Assembly (NCBI GenBank): GCA_946613955.1
Contig: CAMOGC010000008.1
Coordinates: 1-20,907 of the forward strand
Length of the DNA: 20,907 nucleotides
Reading direction: 5' to 3'
From: an uncultured Clostridia bacterium
Lineage (GTDB): Bacteria; Bacillota_A; Clostridia; Christensenellales; Aristaeellaceae
Shown: positions 15,508 through 20,907 of the stretch, in pieces
Layout of the letters: the number at the start of each line of letters is the position of its first letter
Position numbering within the stretch: the stretch's first letter is position 1
The notes under the pieces: generated by a model
What the model was told of the DNA's origin: nothing
Database searches by the model: none
The model's input: the letters and a program-made list of their open reading frames with translations, nothing else
Made by a program: the position numbers and the translations under genes

Positions 15508-16240
15508 GATTATCATTTCCGTTCAGGATTTGAAAAAAGACTTCCAGGAGGGAAACCTGAAAGCCCTGCGGGGCATCACAACGGATATTCGCAGGGGCGA
15601 GGTCGTGGTGGTCATCGGTCCTTCCGGCAGCGGAAAGAGCACCTTTCTGCGCTGCCTGAACCTGATGGAGATTCCTACCTCCGGCCGGATTCTGCTGGAG
15701 GGGACGGATATCACCGATCCATCCGTGAATATCAATCTGCACCGGCAGAAGATGGGCATGGTTTTCCAGCATTTTAACCTGTTTCCCCATATGACGGTGC
15801 TCCGGAACATGACCATCGCCCCGATGAAACTGCTGAAGAAGAGCAGGGAAGAGGCGGAAGAGCACGCGATGGGTCTTTTGAAACGGGTGGGACTGGCGGA
15901 CCGGGCCCAGGCTTATCCCAGCCAGCTTTCCGGCGGGCAGAAGCAGCGGATTGCCATCGTGCGGGCCCTTTGCATGCAGCCGGACGTCATGCTCTTTGAC
16001 GAACCGACCTCCGCGCTGGATCCGGAAATGGTGGGCGAGGTGCTGGATGTGATGAAGGAGCTGGCGCGAAGCGGCATGACCATGGTCTGCGTGACCCACG
16101 AAATGGGCTTCGCCAGGGAAGTCGGCGACCGGGTGCTGTTCCTGGACGAGGGGGTCATCGTGGAGGAGGGCGCTCCCGCTGAGATCTTCAGCAACCCGCA
16201 GCAGGAGCGGACCAGGAGTTTCCTGAACAAGGTGCTGTAA
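15497..16240 (+). CDS. Amino-acid ABC transporter ATP-binding protein (GlnQ/HisP type)
   Basis: The cytoplasmic ATPase that powers the importer. Walker [10 protein letters not shown] is at 41-49, the Q-loop at Q91, the signature LSGGQKQ at 144-150, Walker B VMLFDE at 164-169 and the switch H201 in [27 protein letters not shown] is typical of polar amino-acid ATPases. The length of 247 residues is normal. The start is GTG at 15497: AGGAGG lies ten bases upstream inside the permease gene and no in-frame ATG is near. The overlap of 11 bases with the permease suggests coupled translation. Confidence 0.96.
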   Translation: MNDEIIISVQDLKKDFQEGNLKALRGITTDIRRGEVVVVIGPSGSGKSTFLRCLNLMEIPTSGRILLEGTDITDPSVNINLHRQKMGMVFQHFNLFPHMTVLRNMTIAPMKLLKKSREEAEEHAMGLLKRVGLADRAQAYPSQLSGGQKQRIAIVRALCMQPDVMLFDEPTSALDPEMVGEVLDVMKELARSGMTMVCVTHEMGFAREVGDRVLFLDEGVIVEEGAPAEIFSNPQQERTRSFLNKVL

Positions 16241-16258
16241 CAAAAAACGCGAAGCCCC

Positions 16259-16306
16259 GCGCGGAGGGCCACAAGACGCGCGGAGGGCCACAGACGCGCG
16301 GAGAGC
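16259..16306. repeat. Short GC-rich tandem repeat after the ABC operon
   Basis: Two near-identical units, GCGCGGAGGGCCACAAGAC (16259-16277) and GCGCGGAGGGCCACAGAC (16278-16295), are followed by a partial third, GCGCGGAGAGC (16296-16306). A further CGGAGCTTCC echo occurs near 16315. It is noncoding spacer between the ATPase gene and its terminator. Confidence 0.85.
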
Positions 16307-16359
16307 TTCCGAAAGCGGAGCTTCCCCGACAGGAAACCAAAGAAAAGGAATCGAAGAAA

Positions 16360-16396
16360 AGCCCCCGGCGGTATGGAAACCACCGGGGGCTTTTTC
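16360..16396. terminator. Bidirectional Rho-independent terminator
   Basis: AGCCCCCGG (16360-16368) pairs perfectly with CCGGGGGCT (16383-16391), followed by a T run on the plus strand and, reading the other way, by TTTTC. It sits between the convergent ATPase and carboxypeptidase genes and can serve both. Confidence 0.92.
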
Positions 16397-16445
16397 TGCG
16401 CGCCGGTCCCGGCGCAATTCCTGCTGAGGATCCGGCGTGAGCGCC

Positions 16446-17288
16446 TTATTCCCCGTCCGTCGGGGTCTGGAGATAGGCCTGCACCAGGGCGGGATCGCCC
16501 CCCCTGGACAGAAAATCCTGAATGGCCGCCTGGAGCTCATCGGTGAACTCCTCCAGGCACAGGCCCCGCTCCCAGATATAGGTGGCCACGGGGATGCCCA
16601 CATAGCGCAGATGCCAGGGCTCGGTTTTGATCTCGGTAATATCGTTTTTGTCATCGGGATACCGGATGATAAAGCCGAACTCATGGCAGTGCTCCGCCAT
16701 CCACTGGCATTCCGGCTCGGCCATCATCTTATCGTTCATGGCCTTGTCTTTCCACTTCCGGGGAACCACATCGCATCCCAGCCCCGTCTGGTGGTCGCTG
16801 GCGCCGGGCTGGCTGACCCATCCGTCGTCTTTGCCGTGGTTCTTTTCCAGCCGATTATAATACATGGTTCGCTGGGTCGACCAGGAGCGGTAGGCGCTTT
16901 TCAGATACAGCGTATCGTATCCGCCTTCCGCCTTGATGGCCGCGTTCATGGCCGAAAGCGCGTCGGAGCAGACCTTCCGGAGCTGCTGCCCGTTTTTGGG
17001 GGAAACCGCCCAGGCGATGCCGCCCTTGCTTTCCCGCGGAACGGTTACCAGATCCTTCGGGACATAGCTTTTGTCCAGCTTATAGTGCTTATTGGCCAGG
17101 ACGATGAGGGAGGGATCCATGTCTTCCAGGGGAATGGGAAAGGTCCATTCCACATCGCCGTAGGAAACCGCGTCCAGATCCACATTCTCGACGATTTCCT
17201 CAATGACCAGATCCTCTTCCTCTCCCTCCGCGAGGACGGAGAGCGGAAGGAGCAGGAGGCAGAGCAGCAGGCAGCCGATTTTTTTCAA
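16446..17288 (-). CDS. Secreted D-alanyl-D-alanine carboxypeptidase, VanY/M15B family
   Basis: A zinc peptidase that trims the terminal D-Ala from peptidoglycan stem peptides outside the cell. A signal peptide spans residues 1-20 (MKKIGCLLLCLLLLPLSVLA), followed by a very acidic stretch and about 70 residues before the catalytic domain. SAYRSWSTQ (131-139), SDHQTGLGCDV with H166 and D173, and EPWHLRYVG with E223 and H226 are the M15 zinc ligands and catalytic Glu. The start codon is TTG, with AAAGGGG upstream; no ATG would retain the signal peptide. vanH, vanA and vanX are absent, so there is no sign of a glycopeptide-resistance cluster. DegV lies 79 bases upstream in the same direction. Confidence 0.93.
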   Translation of the reverse strand: MKKIGCLLLCLLLLPLSVLAEGEEEDLVIEEIVENVDLDAVSYGDVEWTFPIPLEDMDPSLIVLANKHYKLDKSYVPKDLVTVPRESKGGIAWAVSPKNGQQLRKVCSDALSAMNAAIKAEGGYDTLYLKSAYRSWSTQRTMYYNRLEKNHGKDDGWVSQPGASDHQTGLGCDVVPRKWKDKAMNDKMMAEPECQWMAEHCHEFGFIIRYPDDKNDITEIKTEPWHLRYVGIPVATYIWERGLCLEEFTDELQAAIQDFLSRGGDPALVQAYLQTPTDGE

Positions 17289-17367
17289 CCGAAACGCCCC
17301 TTTCAGCTTTTTTCCGGAGAAACAGAAGGATTCCCCGGGGACGGAAGGTTACCGGATGGGGAGGGGA

Positions 17368-18255
17368 TCAGTTGTTCCGCAGGTCTCCCCAGAAGAACAG
17401 CGCCACTGTTCCGGGCCCGGTATGCGCGCCGATGGTACACCCGATCGGGAAGAGCTTAATCTCCCCCCGGATCTTCGGGAATTTCTCGCGGACCAGCTGG
17501 GCCACGGCCTGGGCGTCCTCCAGGCAGTCCGAATAGGAGATGAACACCTTCTCGTTGTAATCAGGGCCGTTTTCCGCATGTTCTTCCATGCGTTTGACGA
17601 TTTCCCGGATCACCTTTTTCTTCGTGCGGATCTTGGCCCGGGGAATCAGCCGGCCCATGTAGTCCACATTCAGCAGGGGACAGATGTTCAGCATCTTTCC
17701 GAAGAAGCCGGCGGTCTTGGTGACCCGGCCGCCGCGGATATAAAAGGTCAGATCCGTGGAGAAGAACCAATGGTGCAGATGAAGCTTCCGCTCCTCGGCA
17801 TAATGATACAGATCCCGCAGGGAATAGCCCTGATCCCGCAGCTCGGCCAGCTTGTCCACCAGAAGGCCGAAGCCGGAGGAGGCGGCCAGCGAATCCACGA
17901 TCAGAATCTCGCGGCCGGGATAGTCTTTTTTCAGCTCCTCGGCGGCGGCCCGGGCGGAGTTCACCGTTCCGGAAAGGCCGGAGGAAAGGGTCAGATGCAG
18001 AATATCCTTTCCCTCCTCCAGGAAGGGACGGAAGAACTGGATATACTCCGTCATGTTCACCTGGCTGGTCCGCGCTTCGGCTCCGTCCAGCATCCGCTGA
18101 TAAAATTCATGGGGCTGCATGGTTGTCCACAGATCGTCCCGATAAGCTGTTCCACCCAGCTCATAATGAAAGCTGACAAACGGCACCCGGATGGATCGAA
18201 AGTGCTCCGTATTCAGATCGGCCGGGGAACAACTGGTCAAGACATATTCGTTCAT
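17368..18255 (-). CDS. DegV family fatty-acid-binding protein
   Basis: DegV (FakB-like) proteins bind a fatty acid and, where FakA is present, offer it for phosphorylation and entry into phospholipid synthesis. Characteristic segments are ARTSQVNMTEY (61-71), LTLSSGLSGTVNSA (88-101), VDSLAASSGFGLLV, the RGGRVTK loop, PLLNVDYMGRL and a C-terminal IGAHTGPGTVALFF. The 295-residue length is normal. The ATG at 18255 is preceded by GGAGG; the GTG at 18273 overlaps that site and is less likely. No fakA-like gene is in the window. It may be cotranscribed with the carboxypeptidase gene, since no terminator is visible between them. Confidence 0.94.
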   Translation of the reverse strand: MNEYVLTSCSPADLNTEHFRSIRVPFVSFHYELGGTAYRDDLWTTMQPHEFYQRMLDGAEARTSQVNMTEYIQFFRPFLEEGKDILHLTLSSGLSGTVNSARAAAEELKKDYPGREILIVDSLAASSGFGLLVDKLAELRDQGYSLRDLYHYAEERKLHLHHWFFSTDLTFYIRGGRVTKTAGFFGKMLNICPLLNVDYMGRLIPRAKIRTKKKVIREIVKRMEEHAENGPDYNEKVFISYSDCLEDAQAVAQLVREKFPKIRGEIKLFPIGCTIGAHTGPGTVALFFWGDLRNN

Positions 18256-18297
18256 AAAAAGGATCGCCTCCACTTACAATTAAAAACACCAGGCTTC

Positions 18298-18326
18298 AAT
18301 ATATACCAAATCCACCATCCACGCAA
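18298..18326 (-). promoter_or_regulatory. Candidate promoter of the DegV gene
   Basis: Minus-strand TTGCGT (18326-18321), 17 bases and TATATT (18303-18298) fit a moderate sigma-A promoter about 40 bases before the start codon. Confidence 0.5.
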
Positions 18327-18414
18327 GGGCTATTCCGGTGTTTTTCAGCCCGCCTTCAGCCATTTTTCACCTTTTGGAAGCACAATCATATCGGGAGGAC
18401 GGAGCAAAAACCGC

Positions 18415-18443
18415 TTGTTTTCCCCATTCCGTTGCCTTATACT
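18415..18443 (+). promoter_or_regulatory. Candidate promoter of the two-component operon
   Basis: TTGTTT (18415-18420), 17 bases and TATACT (18438-18443) form a plausible sigma-A promoter, leaving a leader of about 120 bases. The 318-base divergent spacer (18256-18573) otherwise holds only the DegV promoter; I see no gene and no clear direct-repeat operator for the regulator. Confidence 0.55.
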
Positions 18444-18573
18444 GGGGAAGCAGGCTTCGCCGCCGCGTCCATGGTGTTTTCAGAGGAATTCCGGATGCGG
18501 GCGACGAAAAAACGGATCAAAACACAGGGGCCTTCCAGCGCCCCGGAAGCAAACAATAAAGGGGAGACCGGGA

Positions 18574-19245
18574 ATGACCATTCTGATCGTCGACGATGAG
18601 GCGCGGATCCGGACGCTGATCGCGAAATACGCCGCCTTTGAGGGATATAATACAGAAGAAGCCGAAAACGGCATGCAGGCCGTCGAAAAATGCAGGGAGA
18701 AGGATTATGATCTCATCATTATGGATGTGATGATGCCGGAGCTGGACGGCTTTTCCGCCGTCCGGGAAATCCGGAAGGAAAAGAATATTCCGGTCATCAT
18801 GCTCAGCGCCCGGGGGGAGGAATACGACCGGATACACGGGTTTGAGCTGGGCGTGGACGACTATGTGGTCAAGCCTTTTTCGCCCCGGGAACTGATGATG
18901 CGGGTTTCCGCCGTTCTCAAGCGCAGCGGGAGCGGCCGGGAAAGGGAAGAGGAAGTGATCCGGCTGGGGCGGATGGAGGTCAACTTTACCGCGCGGCGCG
19001 TGCTGGTGGACGGAAAGGAGCTTGAGCTGAGCCCCAAGGAGTATGACCTGCTGTTTTACATGGTGCGCAACCGGGGAATTGCCCTGACCCGGGAAAAGCT
19101 GATCAGCGATGTTTGGGGATACGATTTCTTCGGCGACGATCGGACGCTGGATACCCATATCAAGCTATTGAGAAGACAGCTGGGCCCCTGCGCCGATCGG
19201 ATTACGACGCTGCGCGGAGTGGGGTATCGCTTTGAAAAGGAATAA
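18574..19245 (+). CDS. OmpR/PhoB-family response regulator
   Basis: A DNA-binding regulator controlled by the kinase encoded next to it. The receiver domain (1-115) has the acidic pair D7-D8, phospho-acceptor D51 in IIMDVMMP, the switch residue S78 and K100 in VVKPF. The winged-helix output domain (about 128-222) shows ELSPKEYDLLFYMVRNRG, TREKLISDVWGYDF and the C-terminal DTHIKLLRRQL and TLRGVGYRFE. At 223 residues it is complete. GGGGAG stands seven bases before the ATG; the open frame continues far upstream, but that part matches nothing and is antisense to the DegV and carboxypeptidase genes. The targets are unknown; the divergent DegV gene is a natural candidate. Confidence 0.96.
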   Translation: MTILIVDDEARIRTLIAKYAAFEGYNTEEAENGMQAVEKCREKDYDLIIMDVMMPELDGFSAVREIRKEKNIPVIMLSARGEEYDRIHGFELGVDDYVVKPFSPRELMMRVSAVLKRSGSGREREEEVIRLGRMEVNFTARRVLVDGKELELSPKEYDLLFYMVRNRGIALTREKLISDVWGYDFFGDDRTLDTHIKLLRRQLGPCADRITTLRGVGYRFEKE

Positions 19246-20749
19246 ACGGAACGCCCTGGCCTATCGGGAAGCCTTTCTTGCCGGGCGGATCGGGATCCGG
19301 GGGAAACTGCTGACCTATCTGACGGTGCTGGTCGGATTTATTATTTCGCTGATCTGGGTTTGCCAGATCGCGATGCTTTACAGTTTCTATCAGAACTATC
19401 GCTCCGGGCAGGTGCGGGAAGCGGCGGATACCATCCTGCGGAATATCGACCACGAGGATCTGAGTACCCTGGCGGATCAGATCAGCGCGGAAAACGAGGT
19501 GTGCCTGCTGATGGTGGACGATGAAGGCCAGGAAGTGCTGTCGATCGACCATGTCCGTTTCTGCCTGCTGCATCGCCTTTCCGACCGGGAGCTGCGGCGG
19601 CTGATCGCCAGCGCGCCGGAGGACGGCAGCGAAAAAGTCGAAATGACGCGGGTCGCCCCTTTCCGGAATGAGCGGTATCACCGGGAGGAATTTGAGGGAC
19701 AGCCCCCCGAAACCCAGAACCGGACAGGAATGAGCATGCTGTATGTGCGTAAGGTGACCTTTTCGGACGGCCGCGGGGGGACCCTGATGATCAACGCGCA
19801 GATTACCCCCACAAGCACCCTCCTTTCCATGCTGCGGAGGCAGTTCCTTTACATCGTCGCGGCGACCCTGGCGGCGACCGTGGCGATCGGCTTTTTTATG
19901 TCCGGCAGCGTTTCCCGACCGATCATCGAGACCAACGAGGCGGCCCGCCATCTGAAGGACAGGGAATATCAGCGGCCGCCCCACAGCGGGGGATACCGGG
20001 AAATTGCTGAGCTCAACGATACCCTGATCCGGGCGGCGGACGACCTGAAGCGGGTGGAGAACCTGCAAAGGGAGCTGATCGCCAATATTTCCCATGACCT
20101 GCGGACGCCGCTGACCATGATTCAGGGATACGCGGAAACGATGCGGGACATTCCGGATGAAATGAACCCGGAGAATATGCAGGTGATCATCGACGAAACC
20201 AACCGGCTGTCCTCCCTGGTCAACGAAGTGCTGGATTTCAGCCGCCTGCGGACGGGCAGCATGCAGATGATGATCACCGATTTTGACCTGACCCGCCTGG
20301 TCCGCGCCATCTGCGGCCGGGTCAGCGCCATGACGGAAAAGGACGGATACGTGATCCGATGCGAGGCCGGGAATCCGGTGCTGGTTCGCGGCGACAGCGC
20401 GCGGATCGAGCAGGTGGTCTACAACCTGCTGGGCAACGCCCTGACCTATACCGGCAAGGATAAAACCGTCGTTTTGACAGAAGAGGAGCGGGACGGCGCC
20501 GTCCGCGTCTGCATCCGGGATACGGGCAGCGGCATCGATCCTTCTGAGCTTCCCTTTATCTGGGATCGGTATTACCGGACCCGGGAGAGCCACAAACGGG
20601 CCGTCATCGGCAGCGGCCTGGGGCTGAACATCTGCAGAGGAATCCTGGAAAACCATCACGCGCCCTACGGCGTGGACAGCCGGGTCGGGGAGGGCACCAC
20701 CTTCTGGTTTGAGCTGCCGAAGGCGGAAGAAGAAGGTTCTGAAATTTAA
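19232..20749 (+). CDS. Sensor histidine kinase (HAMP, HisKA, HATPase)
   Basis: The membrane sensor that phosphorylates the adjacent regulator. The first membrane helix is about 26-50, the extracellular sensor about 51-204, and the second helix about 205-225. A HAMP-like linker follows, then HisKA with phospho-acceptor H288 in NISHDLRTPLTMIQGYAE. The ATPase domain has the N box NLLGNALTY (N398, N402), DTGSGI (430-435) and GSGLGL (460-465). The extracellular part matches no sensor domain I recognise. The start is TTG at 19232, overlapping the regulator by 14 bases, with GGAG upstream; the next in-frame ATG is past the first helix, so TTG is favoured. Length is 505 residues. Confidence 0.95.
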   Translation: MKRNKRNALAYREAFLAGRIGIRGKLLTYLTVLVGFIISLIWVCQIAMLYSFYQNYRSGQVREAADTILRNIDHEDLSTLADQISAENEVCLLMVDDEGQEVLSIDHVRFCLLHRLSDRELRRLIASAPEDGSEKVEMTRVAPFRNERYHREEFEGQPPETQNRTGMSMLYVRKVTFSDGRGGTLMINAQITPTSTLLSMLRRQFLYIVAATLAATVAIGFFMSGSVSRPIIETNEAARHLKDREYQRPPHSGGYREIAELNDTLIRAADDLKRVENLQRELIANISHDLRTPLTMIQGYAETMRDIPDEMNPENMQVIIDETNRLSSLVNEVLDFSRLRTGSMQMMITDFDLTRLVRAICGRVSAMTEKDGYVIRCEAGNPVLVRGDSARIEQVVYNLLGNALTYTGKDKTVVLTEEERDGAVRVCIRDTGSGIDPSELPFIWDRYYRTRESHKRAVIGSGLGLNICRGILENHHAPYGVDSRVGEGTTFWFELPKAEEEGSEI

Positions 20750-20751
20750 TG

Positions 20752-20780
20752 TTGACAGATGCGGAATGTGGTGATATAAT
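20752..20780 (+). promoter_or_regulatory. Consensus vegetative promoter of tRNA-Arg
   Basis: TTGACA (20752-20757), 17 bases and TATAAT (20775-20780) match the sigma-A consensus exactly. The -35 box begins two bases after the kinase stop codon, with no terminator in between. Expected initiation near 20787 leaves a leader of about 67 bases before the tRNA. The leader can form three small hairpins: GCGGAA/TTCCGC (20793-20814), CCAAA/TTTGG (20821-20834) and AAGCC/GGCTT (20837-20853). Confidence 0.9.
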
Positions 20781-20853
20781 CCACAAATGTCAGCGGAAAT
20801 GTACCACGTTCCGCCGAGCGCCAAAGCCCTTTGGAGAAGCCGTCCTATGGCTT

Positions 20854-20907
20854 GCGCCTGTAGCTCAGTTGGATAGAGCAACGGCCTTCTAAGCCGTGGG
20901 CCGGGGG
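20854..20907 (+). tRNA. tRNA-Arg (anticodon UCU), 3' end beyond window
   Basis: The 5' acceptor strand GCGCCTG, the D arm GCTC/GAGC with AGTTGGATA, and the anticodon stem ACGGC/GCCGT enclosing CTTCTAA are complete. The anticodon is UCU, reading AGA and AGG. The T arm and the 3' acceptor strand are cut off by the window end. Confidence 0.93.

Noticed and set aside
17203..18573. An upstream extension of the response-regulator frame by 457 codons
   Set aside because: The receiver domain starts exactly at the ATG at 18574, which has its own ribosome binding site; the extension is antisense to the DegV and carboxypeptidase genes.
16446..20749. Vancomycin-resistance cluster (VanY plus a VanRS-like pair)
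   Set aside because: There is no vanH, vanA/vanB or vanX. M15 carboxypeptidases and OmpR-type pairs are common in susceptible Clostridia, and the two units are divergent with DegV between them.
19202..20881. A 559-codon minus-strand frame opposite the histidine kinase and partly the tRNA-Arg
   Set aside because: It is antisense to a complete kinase and crosses the tRNA gene and its promoter, and it has no recognisable domain.

Overview
The window reads as a GC-rich stretch of a bacterial chromosome. It most likely comes from a Firmicute of the class Clostridia, in a high-GC lineage. The best evidence is the block rsmB-rlmN-stp-prkC-rsgA-rpe, a known Firmicute housekeeping cluster that includes a PASTA-domain kinase. 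Vegetative promoters close to TTGACA-17-TATAAT and strong GGAGG-type ribosome binding sites agree with this. I cannot name the genus from sequence alone.

Region 1 (1-6960, + strand) is one tightly coupled operon. rsmB and rlmN modify rRNA (RlmN also tRNA). Stp and PrkC are the Ser/Thr phosphatase/kinase pair that senses cell-wall fragments. RsgA is a 30S-maturation GTPase and Rpe a pentose-phosphate enzyme. The junctions overlap by 4-23 bases, so translation is probably coupled. The rsmB frame stays open to the left edge and encodes a basic tail with repeated KPFG, so its true start is probably outside the window.

Region 2 (7002-11924, + strand) holds mnmE, an iron-type alcohol dehydrogenase related to phosphonoacetaldehyde reductases, radC, a DUF218/YdcF-like membrane protein and rsmG. 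mnmE and rsmG are usually close to mnmG near the origin; here mnmG is absent and three other genes lie between them.

Region 3 (11925-12290) holds three 27-bp tandem repeats whose last copy supplies the -35 box of a tRNA-Leu(UAA) promoter, then the tRNA and two terminators.

Region 4 (12290-16396) has a minus-strand EamA-type transporter and, divergently, a three-gene polar amino-acid ABC importer (binding protein, permease, ATPase). The roughly 500-bp divergent spacer contains degenerate repeats, a 9-bp inverted repeat and two promoters. A bidirectional terminator closes the importer operon.

Region 5 (16446-18255, minus) encodes a secreted VanY/M15-type D,D-carboxypeptidase starting with TTG and a DegV fatty-acid-binding protein. 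Region 6 (18574-20749, plus, divergent from DegV) is an OmpR-type response regulator with its histidine kinase. Right after the kinase stop codon a consensus promoter drives a tRNA-Arg(UCU) that is cut by the window end.

Most of the window is housekeeping. I saw no insertion sequence, prophage, CRISPR array or defence island, and no clearly new multi-gene system. The points worth a second look are the RsmB tail, several unrelated short tandem-repeat spacers, the relocated mnmE, the structured ABC-operon spacer and the promoter architecture of the two tRNAs.
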